43,334 nt of DNA from an uncultured Collinsella sp. (GTDB taxonomy: Bacteria; Actinomycetota; Coriobacteriia; Coriobacteriales; Coriobacteriaceae). Both the position numbers and the translations under genes were made by a program. The stretch lies in assembly GCA_902490405.1 (NCBI GenBank), contig CABUDS010000018.1:1-43334 (forward strand), given 5' to 3'. The notes beneath the pieces were generated by a model. That model ran no database searches. It was not told where the DNA came from and worked only from the letters and a program-made list of their open reading frames with translations. Position 1 is the first letter of the stretch; the number at the start of each line of letters is the position of its first letter. Positions 31,475-39,283 of the stretch are shown here, piece by piece.

Positions 31475-33328
31475 TTACATCTGCTCGGGCGCGGAAACGC
31501 CAACGAGGGTGAGCACCAGGGCGAGCGTCACGCGGACGGCATCGCAAGCGGCCAGACGGGCACGCGAAAGCTCGGGGTCGACGGGACGGCCCTCGCTCGG
31601 CAGCACCTGGCAGGCAGCGTAGAAGCTGTGGAAGTCACCGGCGAGTTCCTCGGCAAAGTGGGTCAGACGGAACGGGGCGCGATCGCGAGCGCAGCTGGCG
31701 ATCAGGTCGGTGAGCTCGTTGAGCTTGCGCGAAAGGGCGAGCTCGGTCGGGTCGGTCAGCAGCGAGTAATCGACGTTCTCACCGATGGCCTTGGCGGCAA
31801 CGGCCTTCATGCCCATCTCGTCGGCCTGCTCAGGCGTTACGTCGGCGGCACGGCGCAGGATGGAGCACACGCGGGCATGAGCATACTGCACGTAATAGAC
31901 CGGGTTGGAGTTGTCGCGCTTCTTGACGGCCTCGATATCGAAGTCGACCATCTGGTTGGAGCTCTTGGAGATGAGCGTGTAGCGAGCGGCATCGGAGCCG
32001 ACCTCGTCGACGAGCTCCTGCAGGGTCACCATGGTGCCCTTGCGCTTGGACATACGGACGGGCTTGCCGTTACGCAGCAGGTTGACGAGCTGGCCCAGTA
32101 GAACCTCGAACTTGCCGGGGTAACCCAGAGCGTCGCAGACGCAGCGGACGCGCTCGATGTAACCGTGGTGGTCGGCGCCCCAGATGTCGATGACGTGGTC
32201 GACGCGCTGGAACTTATCCCAGTGATAGGCGACGTCGGAGGCGAAGTAGGTGTACTCGCCGTCGGACTTGATCAGGACGCGGTCCTTGTCGTCGCCCAGA
32301 TCGGTGGAGCGGAACCACAGGGCGCCGTCCTTGGTGTAGAGGTAGCCCATCTTGTCGAGCTTCTCAAAAGCGCGGTCGACGGCGGAGGTGCCGGCGGTCT
32401 CGCCCTCGGTGTCCTTCACATACAGCGAGCGCTCGGAGTACCAACGGTCAAAGTCGCAGTTGACGGCGTGGCAGAGGTCGCGCATGTTGTCGACCATCTT
32501 CACGTAGCCGCGCTCACGGAAGCTCTCCATACGCTCCTGCGGATCGGCGTCGACCCACTTGTCGCCGTCGGTGCGCCAGAACTCGGCGGCCTCGTCGATG
32601 ATGTAGTCGCCGCCGTAAGAGTCCTTGCCCAAGGTCTCGGCAAAGTTGTCCTGATACGGATGGGTCTCGGGGTGCTCGTCGTTCTCGTCGGCAACAAAGG
32701 CGTCACGGTCGGCGATCAGCAGCTTGTGAGCCTCGTCGATATCAACGCCCTGCTTGGCGATGATGTCGGCAAGCTGCATATAGCGCGTGCTGATGGAGTT
32801 GCCGAAGGTGTTCATCTGAGAGCCGTGGTCATTGATGTAGAACTCACGCTGGATCTCATAGCCGGCGTGGTCCATAACGCGGCAGAGCGAATCGCCCAGC
32901 GCGGCCCAGCGGCCGTGGCCGATGTGCATGGGGCCGACGGGGTTGGCGGAAACGAACTCGACCTGGGTCTTCAGGCCACCACCGACGTTGGACTTAGCGA
33001 AGTCCATGCCCTTCTCGCGAGCCTCGCCAAAGATGGCATTCTTGACGGCAACGGAGAGGTAGAAGTTGATGAAGCCGGGGCCTGCGATCTCGACCTTCTC
33101 GATCGCGGGGTCCTCGGGCATATGGGCAACGATGACCTCGGCGATCTTGCGCGGGGCGCAGTGGGCCAGCTTGGCGGACTTCAGGGCCATGGTAGAGGTC
33201 CACTCGCCATGAGAAGTGTCAGCCGGTCGCTCGATAGCGCAATCGTCAAGTTCAAATGCGGAAAGGTCGCCGGCCTCCTGGGCCGCAGCAAGCGCAGCGC
33301 GTACCAGCTCTTCAATCTTCTCGGGCAT
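31475..33328 (-). CDS. argS: Arginyl-tRNA synthetase
   Basis: Class I synthetase that charges tRNA-Arg, 617 residues, slightly longer than usual. The HIGH motif is HIGHGR (135-140) after FVSANPVGPM; the KMSKS loop is RMSKRKGTMVTL near 400-411; the N-terminal tRNA D-loop domain covers about 1-100 and the helical anticodon domain with YAHARVCSIL starts near 485. Start at ATG 33328 behind AAGGAGG; the upstream 30 codons of open frame lack family sequence. No T-box was seen in the short leader. Confidence 0.97.
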   Translation of the reverse strand: MPEKIEELVRAALAAAQEAGDLSAFELDDCAIERPADTSHGEWTSTMALKSAKLAHCAPRKIAEVIVAHMPEDPAIEKVEIAGPGFINFYLSVAVKNAIFGEAREKGMDFAKSNVGGGLKTQVEFVSANPVGPMHIGHGRWAALGDSLCRVMDHAGYEIQREFYINDHGSQMNTFGNSISTRYMQLADIIAKQGVDIDEAHKLLIADRDAFVADENDEHPETHPYQDNFAETLGKDSYGGDYIIDEAAEFWRTDGDKWVDADPQERMESFRERGYVKMVDNMRDLCHAVNCDFDRWYSERSLYVKDTEGETAGTSAVDRAFEKLDKMGYLYTKDGALWFRSTDLGDDKDRVLIKSDGEYTYFASDVAYHWDKFQRVDHVIDIWGADHHGYIERVRCVCDALGYPGKFEVLLGQLVNLLRNGKPVRMSKRKGTMVTLQELVDEVGSDAARYTLISKSSNQMVDFDIEAVKKRDNSNPVYYVQYAHARVCSILRRAADVTPEQADEMGMKAVAAKAIGENVDYSLLTDPTELALSRKLNELTDLIASCARDRAPFRLTHFAEELAGDFHSFYAACQVLPSEGRPVDPELSRARLAACDAVRVTLALVLTLVGVSAPEQM

Positions 33329-33670
33329 AGATCCTCCTTGTGTTAAAGCCCCCGAGCTCTTGGTCACTCGTAGGGCAAAAGCCAGAGTTTGTAGCACTCT
33401 ATCACAAGCGACGGGCACTGTCGCAGGGTAAAGCTAATAGATATTGCATATGCACAAAAATGACTACAGCTTGCATGGAGTCACTCAAAGATGCCGGTCT
33501 GCCTGCAGATTATGCAGGCGTTGAAAATGCATAAAGGTGTGAATGAGCTGCGTCTGTTATCGAATACTCTTACCTATCAGAATTGTGTGCTTTTCCTGCA
33601 TAAAGTAAGGGTTTGCGCACGTCAGCGTGTTATTCTAGACATACGTAAATTCGTATAAGTTGGAGGTAGC
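33329..33670. promoter_or_regulatory. Divergent control region between argS and carD
   Basis: 342 bases without a gene. It holds repeated TGCAT-type sites: TGCATATGCA (33445-33454), TTGCATGG (33471-33478), TTATGCAGG (33510-33518), TGCATAA (33528-33534) and TGCATAA (33597-33603). GCCTGCA-GATTA-TGCAGGC (33501-33519) is a perfect hairpin. The pattern resembles clustered operator half-sites such as ARG boxes; the link to arginine control is only inferred from argS. TATTCT at 33631-33636 may be the carD -10 box. Confidence 0.4.
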
Positions 33671-34156
33671 ATGTTCTCAATCGGTCAACACGTCATTCAT
33701 CCGGGTCAGGGAGTCTGCACCGTCGTCGGTTTTAGGGACGACACGCCGCAGCCCATGCTGTTGCTCGAGACCAAGCAGGGACATGCGCAGACGATCCTCA
33801 TGTACCCCGTGGCGCAGGCCGATCGTTTGCATGCCGCCATCTCCCAGCAAGATGCCGAGCACCTGCTGAGCCACTATGACGAGCTGGAGTGCGACACCTT
33901 TACCGAGCGTAACAGCTCGCTTGAGGAGACGCACTTTAAGCAGCAGCTCAAGCTGGGCGCGCCCGAGACGGTCCGCGTGGCAAAGACCATGATGCACCGC
34001 ATTCGCCAGGCCGAGGAAGCTGATAAAAAGCCCAGCTCTTACTACATGCGCGTACTCAAGGAGGCCAAGCGCCGCTCCATTGAGGAGTTCGCCGTGGCCC
34101 TGGGCGTCACCGAAGAGGACGCCGAAGCCCGCCTAGCCCAAGCCGCCCTCAACTAA
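33671..34156 (+). CDS. carD: CarD-family transcription regulator
   Basis: A 161-residue CarD/CdnL protein that binds RNA polymerase beta and stabilises open promoter complexes, often at rRNA and housekeeping promoters. Residues 1-60 are the Tudor-like polymerase-binding domain (MFSIGQHVIHPGQGVCTVVG, typical start; MYPVAQADRLHAAIS follows). The rest is helical and contacts DNA (TMMHRIRQAEE, SSYYMRVLKEAKRRSIEEF). Ribosome site GGAGG before the ATG. Length is normal for the family. Followed by a GGGACA-type terminator hairpin. Confidence 0.92.
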   Translation: MFSIGQHVIHPGQGVCTVVGFRDDTPQPMLLLETKQGHAQTILMYPVAQADRLHAAISQQDAEHLLSHYDELECDTFTERNSSLEETHFKQQLKLGAPETVRVAKTMMHRIRQAEEADKKPSSYYMRVLKEAKRRSIEEFAVALGVTEEDAEARLAQAALN

Positions 34157-34168
34157 CCCATCCGCGCC

Positions 34169-34211
34169 AAAAACCACCACAAAGGGGACAGGCACCTTTG
34201 TGGTGGTTTTT
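34169..34211 (+). terminator. Terminator of carD, GGGACA-loop repeat type
   Basis: A 17-base perfect stem, AAAAACCACCACAAAGG with CCTTTGTGGTGGTTTTT, loop GGACAGGCA. The same design occurs at 34891-34930. Just after it, TCGTTCTAG is repeated twice in tandem. Confidence 0.9.
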
Positions 34212-34273
34212 TCGTTCTAGTCGTTCTAGTAGTATTCATTCTTAGCGATACCTACGAGCACAAGGAGCCTCTT

Positions 34274-34873
34274 ATGGCAGAGCCACTTACCGCCGGAATC
34301 ACCCGCGACCGTGCGTTCGAACTGCTCAACGAGCACAACAAGGACCCGTTCCACATCACCCATGGCGAAACGGTCGAGGGCACCATGCGCTACTTTGCGC
34401 GCGAGTTCGACCCCGAGAACGAGGAGTTTTGGGGCATCGTCGGCCTGCTGCACGACCTGGATTGGGAGGAGCATGAGGACGACCCCATGAACCACACCAT
34501 CTATGCGGCCGAGATCCTCGAGGGCGAGGGCGCCTCTCCCGAGCTCATTCGCGCCATCCAGACGCACACGTCCGATTTCAACACCTCGCTGCCCAAGCCC
34601 GAACTGCAGATGGAAAAGATACTGTTCGCCTGCGACGAGCTCACCGGCCTGATCGGAGCCGCCGTCGTCATGCGCCCGAGCAAGAGCGTCATGGACTTTA
34701 CGACCAAGTCGCTCAAGAAGAAGTTCAAGGACAAGCGCTTTGCCGCCGGCTGCTCGCGTGACGTGATTTCGCAGGGCGCCGAGATGCTGGGCTGGGAGCT
34801 TCCCGAGCTCTTCGACCGTACCATCGCGGCCATGCAATCCTTCGCTCCCGATCGCGACACCTTCCAGGCCTAA
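34274..34873 (+). CDS. HD-domain metal-dependent hydrolase
   Basis: A 199-residue HD-superfamily protein. Metal ligands are seen as HITH (27-30), the HD pair in GLLHDLDWEEH (57-67), His74 in MNHTIYAAE, His in QTHTSDF, and Asp in CDELTGL. Related proteins ('HDIG domain protein') are phosphohydrolases of unknown substrate, often nucleotides. AAGGAG precedes the ATG. Stands alone between two repeat-type terminators. Confidence 0.85.
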   Translation: MAEPLTAGITRDRAFELLNEHNKDPFHITHGETVEGTMRYFAREFDPENEEFWGIVGLLHDLDWEEHEDDPMNHTIYAAEILEGEGASPELIRAIQTHTSDFNTSLPKPELQMEKILFACDELTGLIGAAVVMRPSKSVMDFTTKSLKKKFKDKRFAAGCSRDVISQGAEMLGWELPELFDRTIAAMQSFAPDRDTFQA

Positions 34874-34890
34874 CCGCCCACGCCACCTAT

Positions 34891-34930
34891 AACCACCGCA
34901 AAGGGGACAGGCGCCTTTGTGGTGGTTTTT
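34891..34930 (+). terminator. Terminator of the HD-domain gene, GGGACA-loop repeat type
   Basis: AACCACCGCAAAGG and CCTTTGTGGTGGTT pair over 14 positions (one G-T), loop GGACAGGCG, then TTTCG. Loop and stem nearly match the carD terminator 700 bases away. Confidence 0.85.
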
Positions 34931-34944
34931 CGTTTGCAACAGGT

Positions 34945-36231
34945 TTAGGGACGGACCTGGCCGGTGCCGCGGAGCTTGTATTTGTAGGTAGTGAGGGCCT
35001 CGGCGGCAAAGGGGCCGCGGGCGTGGAGCTTTTGGGTCGAGATGCCGATCTCGGCGCCCAGGCCAAACTCGCCGCCGTCGGTGAAGCGCGTGCTGGCGTT
35101 GGCATACACGGCCGAGGCATCGACCGCGTCCAGGAAGCGCTCGCAGGCATCCTCGTCCTCGGCAACGATGGCCTCGGAGTGCATGGTGCCGTAGCGGTTG
35201 ATGTGCGCGATGGCCTCGTCCTCGTTTGCCACGACCTTCACGCTCATCTCGAGCGCCAGATACTCGCGGCCCCAGTCCTCCTCAGTCGCGGCAACATAGT
35301 CGTCGCCCTCGGCAAGCCCGGCGGCAGCGCATGCGGCGCACGTGGCCTCGTCGCCGTGAATCAGCACGCCGTGGTCGTGCAGCACGGCAACGACCGCCGG
35401 CAAAAACGAATCCGCCACGGCACGGTCGACCAGCAGCGACTCGGCGGCATTGCACACGCCCACGCGCTGCGTCTTAGCGTTGACGATAATGTTGAGCGCC
35501 TTGTCAAAATCGGCGGATTCATGCACGTAGATGTGGCAGTTGCCTGTGCCCGTCTCGATCACCGGCACAAGCGACTCGCGCACGCAGCGCTGGATCAGGC
35601 CCGCACCGCCACGCGGAATGAGCACATCGACAATACCGCGGAGCTTCATGAGCTCGCCGGTGGCCTCGCGGTCGGTAGACTCGATCATCGAGACGGCCTC
35701 GCGCGGGAAACCCTGGGCCTCAAGCGCATCGGCCAGCAGCTCGGCAATCATGGCGCACGAGTGATAGGCCAGCGAGCCGCCGCGCAGAATACAGGCGTTG
35801 CCGGTACGGATGCAGATGCCCGCGGCGTCGGCCGTCACGTTGGGACGCGCCTCGTAAACCATGGCGACCAGGCCCAGCGGCACACTCACACGGGTCAGGT
35901 CCACGCCGCTTGCAAGCACGCGGTGGTCGAGCACGCGGCCTACGGGATCGGGCAGCTCGGCGAGCTTTTCCAGGCCGGCGGCCATGCCCTCGACGCGCTC
36001 AGGCGTCAGCAGCAGACGATCGAGCAGTCCGGCCGAGGTACCCGCATCGCGCGCGGCGGACATATCGAGCTCGTTGGCGGCGACGATGGAGTCGACACCG
36101 TTGCGCAGCGCTGCGGCCATGGCGCGCACGGCCTCCTGGCGCTGTTCATCGCTCGCCGTGGCAAGCGAGGCCGACGCTGCCTTGGCGGCAACGGCAAGAT
36201 CGTGGACATACGTGGCTATATCGACCGACAT
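34945..36231 (-). CDS. proA: Glutamate-5-semialdehyde dehydrogenase (gamma-glutamyl phosphate reductase)
   Basis: Second enzyme of proline synthesis, reducing gamma-glutamyl phosphate with NADPH; 428 residues, normal length. VYEARPNVTADAAGICIRTG (125-144) and LRGGSLAYHS (149-158) are cofactor-side motifs; VLIPRGGAGLIQ (203-214) and IETGTGNCHIYV (225-236) are family blocks; the catalytic Cys is C260 in TQRVGVCNAAE. AGGAGAAAGGG lies before the ATG. Unlike the usual proBA operon, proA is 1.8 kb from proB, both leftward, with an opposite-strand peptidase gene between them. Confidence 0.97.
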   Translation of the reverse strand: MSVDIATYVHDLAVAAKAASASLATASDEQRQEAVRAMAAALRNGVDSIVAANELDMSAARDAGTSAGLLDRLLLTPERVEGMAAGLEKLAELPDPVGRVLDHRVLASGVDLTRVSVPLGLVAMVYEARPNVTADAAGICIRTGNACILRGGSLAYHSCAMIAELLADALEAQGFPREAVSMIESTDREATGELMKLRGIVDVLIPRGGAGLIQRCVRESLVPVIETGTGNCHIYVHESADFDKALNIIVNAKTQRVGVCNAAESLLVDRAVADSFLPAVVAVLHDHGVLIHGDEATCAACAAAGLAEGDDYVAATEEDWGREYLALEMSVKVVANEDEAIAHINRYGTMHSEAIVAEDEDACERFLDAVDASAVYANASTRFTDGGEFGLGAEIGISTQKLHARGPFAAEALTTYKYKLRGTGQVRP

Positions 36232-36343
36232 GGGCGGCCCTTTCTCCTAGAAGTTTGCAACCATGGTAGCCGATTTGCGCATGGCCTCGCCCGCGGCGGT
36301 AGAATTGGTCAACCCGAAACACCGCAACGAACGGAAGACTCAC

Positions 36344-37762
36344 ATGGCCCTCATCACTTCGTACCACGTCCCCGGCCTGTATGTCGAGGACCACAGCATC
36401 GACGTCCCCCTCGACTGGCGCGGCCTGGAGCCAATGCTCCTGGCCGTCGGCAGCACCATGCGCCGCGGCGCTATGCCGGCACCAATCGCCGGCGCGCCCG
36501 AGAGCATCAAGCTCTTCTACCGCGTGGTTTGCGCGCCCGACCGCATCAACGACGATCTGCCGCTGCTTCTGTTTTTGCAGGGCGGCCCCGGCGGCGAGAG
36601 CCCGCGTCCGCTGTCACCCACAAGCGATGGCTGGATCGAGGAGGCCGTCAAGCACTTCCGCGTGGTCCTGCCCGACCAGCGCGGCACCGGACGCAGTAGC
36701 TGCGTGGACGGACGCACGATTGCCACCTTGGGCGATCGCGCCGAGGCAGCCGGCGCCGATGCGGCCCGCTCGCAGGCGGACTTCCTCAAGCGCCACCTCG
36801 CCAGCTCCATCGTGCGCGATTTTGAGTACCTGCGCCTGGTGGGCTTTGGCGGCAAGCCCTGGGTCACACTCGGGCAGAGCTACGGCGGCTTTTTGACGTT
36901 GAGCTATCTGTCGCTCTTCCCCGAGGGCGTGGCGGCAAGCTTTACCTGCGGCGGCATCCCCCACGTGCCGGCGAGCGCAAGCGAGGTCTACGCGCACACC
37001 TTCCCGCGCATGGCTGCCAAGACACAGCAGTATTACGACCGCTACCCCGCCGACGTCGAGCGCGTGGCGGCTCTTGCCGATGCGCTCGAGGCTCAGAAGC
37101 CCGTGCTGCCCGACGGCTCGCCGATGACGGTCGAGCGCCTACAGCTCATGGGCAGCGACTTTGGCATGAAGCCGAGCTTTGAGCGCATGCATTGGATTAT
37201 CGATCACGCTTTTGTTGACGGCGACGGCACGCTGACCTGCGGCGTCTCGATATCTGACAGCTTTTTGATGCGTGCCTTCGAGCGCACCAACACGCGCACG
37301 AATCCGCTGTACTGGACGCTTCAGGAGTTCATCTACGCCGACGGCGATACCATGCCCATTCGCTGGGCCGCCGCAGAGGAGAAGGCACACCGTGCCGAGT
37401 TCGACACCCTCGCGCGCCCGCTCATGTTTACCGGCGAGGCCATGTTCCCGTGGATGTTTGAGCAGATGCCCGAGCTTAAGCCGTTTAAACCCGCCATGGA
37501 CCTGCTGATGGAAGACACCAGCTGGGACAAGATCTATGACCCGCAGCGCCTGGCGTGCAACGAGGTGCCCCTGCAGGCCGCGGTGTACTTCGATGACATG
37601 TACGTGGACTCGGGCATGCAGCTCGATACGCTCAGCCGCGTGGGCAACTCGCATGCCTGGGTGACCAACGAGTTCGAGCACGACGGCTTGCACGGCAGCG
37701 TGGTGTTCAAGCACCTCTTCGACGAAGCCCTCAACCGCGGAGACCTGCGCCAGATCTTCTAG
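36344..37762 (+). CDS. Alpha/beta hydrolase, proline iminopeptidase-like (peptidase family S33)
   Basis: A 472-residue cytosolic S33-type peptidase. LLLFLQGGPGGESPRP (74-89) holds the oxyanion loop, DQRGTGRSS (111-119) is the family motif and Ser179 in GQSYGGF is the nucleophile. Asp and His are expected in the C-terminal part, where GNSHAWVTNEFEHDGLHGS is seen. A long helical lid lies between. It probably releases N-terminal Pro or similar residues from peptides; lying between proA and proB, a part in proline supply is attractive but unproven. Start at ATG 36344 (GGAAG before it); the frame upstream of this overlaps the proA promoter. Confidence 0.85.
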   Translation: MALITSYHVPGLYVEDHSIDVPLDWRGLEPMLLAVGSTMRRGAMPAPIAGAPESIKLFYRVVCAPDRINDDLPLLLFLQGGPGGESPRPLSPTSDGWIEEAVKHFRVVLPDQRGTGRSSCVDGRTIATLGDRAEAAGADAARSQADFLKRHLASSIVRDFEYLRLVGFGGKPWVTLGQSYGGFLTLSYLSLFPEGVAASFTCGGIPHVPASASEVYAHTFPRMAAKTQQYYDRYPADVERVAALADALEAQKPVLPDGSPMTVERLQLMGSDFGMKPSFERMHWIIDHAFVDGDGTLTCGVSISDSFLMRAFERTNTRTNPLYWTLQEFIYADGDTMPIRWAAAEEKAHRAEFDTLARPLMFTGEAMFPWMFEQMPELKPFKPAMDLLMEDTSWDKIYDPQRLACNEVPLQAAVYFDDMYVDSGMQLDTLSRVGNSHAWVTNEFEHDGLHGSVVFKHLFDEALNRGDLRQIF

Positions 37763-37823
37763 CAAAGGAGTGTCCCAAAGTGCCGGCACATAAGGAACGT
37801 CCCCAAGTGCCGGATGATGTCCT

Positions 37824-37987
37824 TCGCCACGAAAACGGCCCATCTACTACGTTTCACCCGCATGGCCCAACCAGATGCCAAAAATAAAGAAAACCGCAGG
37901 CGTTCTACCTGCGGTTTTCTTTTTGCAATTCTTGGCATGGTCACCGATAGCCTATTAAACGTAGTAGATGGGCCGTTTTCGTGGCGA
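37824..37987. repeat. Long perfect inverted repeat (element 2) between peptidase gene and proB
   Basis: Arms 37824-37854 and 37957-37987 are perfect 31-base inverted copies (TCGCCACGAAAACGGCCCAT continuing CTACTACGTTT). Nested inside are ATGCCAA with TTGGCAT and a 15-base terminator hairpin. Just before the element, TGTCCCAAAGTGCCGG (37771-37786) and GTCCCCAAGTGCCGG (37799-37813) form a direct repeat. The 37763-38076 gap contains no gene. It shares AAAACCGCAGGTAGA with element 1. Confidence 0.88.
37886..37922. terminator. Bidirectional terminator at the centre of element 2
   Basis: AAAGAAAACCGCAGG and CCTGCGGTTTTCTTT form a perfect 15-base stem with a 7-base loop; T-rich runs follow on both strands. 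It serves the convergent peptidase and proB genes. Confidence 0.85.
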
Positions 37988-38076
37988 CCAGCTCGGACAT
38001 AAGCGCGGCGGGGCAAAGTTACCCTGGTAATTTCACCCCACGTGCATTGCAGATCGAAGGCGCCCGGCGTCGAGGC

Positions 38077-39204
38077 CTAAGCAAATACAATCAAGTTGTC
38101 TCGATGGATCGCCGGCTTCTCGGCTAGGTCTGCCAGTAGACGGTTGCTGGCGATCTGGTCCTGGCGGCGGCCGGCGGCAAGCTCCAGCACGTCCGAATCG
38201 GCCTCGGCGATACCGCGGGCGACGACCATACCGCTCGGGTCGCACACGTCGAGCACATCGCCCTCGGAAAACACGCCATCGACCTCGTGAATACCCACCG
38301 TAAGCAAGGAAGAGCCACGGCTTACCAGCGCCTTCGCAGCACCATCATCGACCGTCACCGAGCCATGTGCCTTGTCACCCAGCGCGATCCACAGCTTGCG
38401 CGGCGCAATGTCCAGGCGCTCCGCCGGCGGATCGAACAGCGTGCCCACGCTCTCGCCGCGGGCGAGGCGCACGAGTGCATCGGGCTCCTCACCCGAGCAA
38501 ATCACGCTCTGAATGCCCGCCGTCATCAGGATGCGGCTCGCGCGAATCTTGGTGATCATGCCGCCCGTGCCCACCGAGGTCGAAGAATCGCCCGCCGAGG
38601 CGATAATCTTGGCATCGATCTTATGCACGACAGGAACAAACTCGGCCGTGGGGTCCTCATGCGGATTGGCAGTATAAAGGCCATCGATGTCCGAGAGCGT
38701 CACGCACAGATCGGCAGAAACCAGGCAGCTCACAAGCGCCGCCAGTGTGTCGTTGTCGCCAAACTTGATCTCATCGACGGTAACGGTATCGTTCTCGTTG
38801 ACGACCGGCACCACGCCAAGCTCCACGAGGCGCAACAGGGCGTCGCGCGCATGCAGGTAGGACGTGCGACGGGCCGTGTCGTGGCGCGTGAGCAGTACGA
38901 GCGAGGTGAGCAGGTCACGCGCATGAAACTCCTCGTCGTAGGCCGACGAGATGATGCACTGACCAGCCGAGGCGCAGGCCTGCAGGCTCGGCAGGTCGCC
39001 GACCGGCTTGCGGTCGAAGCCCAACACGGGATAGCCACAGGCGATAGCGCCCGAGCTCACCACGACCAGGCGCCAGCCAAGCTCGCGCAGCGCTGCGGCC
39101 TGGTCGGCAAGTCCGCCGATAAAGGCGCGGTTGACCTTGCCGTCGGCGCCCACCACCGTGGACGAACCGATCTTTACCACCATCGTTTTATAAGAAGTCG
39201 TCAT
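38077..39204 (-). CDS. proB: Glutamate 5-kinase
   Basis: First enzyme of proline synthesis: ATP-dependent phosphorylation of glutamate, feedback-inhibited by proline. 375 residues. The amino-acid kinase domain covers 1-260: VVKIGSSTVV (9-18), LVVVSSGAIACGY (46-58), VVPVVNENDTV, FGDNDTLAALVS and VGTGGMITKIRAS. The C-terminal 100 residues are the PUA domain (DDGAAKALVSRGSSLLTVGI) as in long-form ProB. ATG 39204 has only a weak ribosome site; ATG 39183 seven codons later is possible. Confidence 0.95.
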   Translation of the reverse strand: MTTSYKTMVVKIGSSTVVGADGKVNRAFIGGLADQAAALRELGWRLVVVSSGAIACGYPVLGFDRKPVGDLPSLQACASAGQCIISSAYDEEFHARDLLTSLVLLTRHDTARRTSYLHARDALLRLVELGVVPVVNENDTVTVDEIKFGDNDTLAALVSCLVSADLCVTLSDIDGLYTANPHEDPTAEFVPVVHKIDAKIIASAGDSSTSVGTGGMITKIRASRILMTAGIQSVICSGEEPDALVRLARGESVGTLFDPPAERLDIAPRKLWIALGDKAHGSVTVDDGAAKALVSRGSSLLTVGIHEVDGVFSEGDVLDVCDPSGMVVARGIAEADSDVLELAAGRRQDQIASNRLLADLAEKPAIHRDNLIVFA

Positions 39205-39283
39205 ACGTCAAACCAATCAACTGTTCAGCGAACGGCCGAGCTGGCGGCCAAGGGAGCGTGACTCGCCCCTACCGCCCAAGGAA

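Noticed and set aside
33329..33430. T-box riboswitch before argS
   Set aside because: The leader is short and I see no T-box bulge sequence or specifier hairpin.
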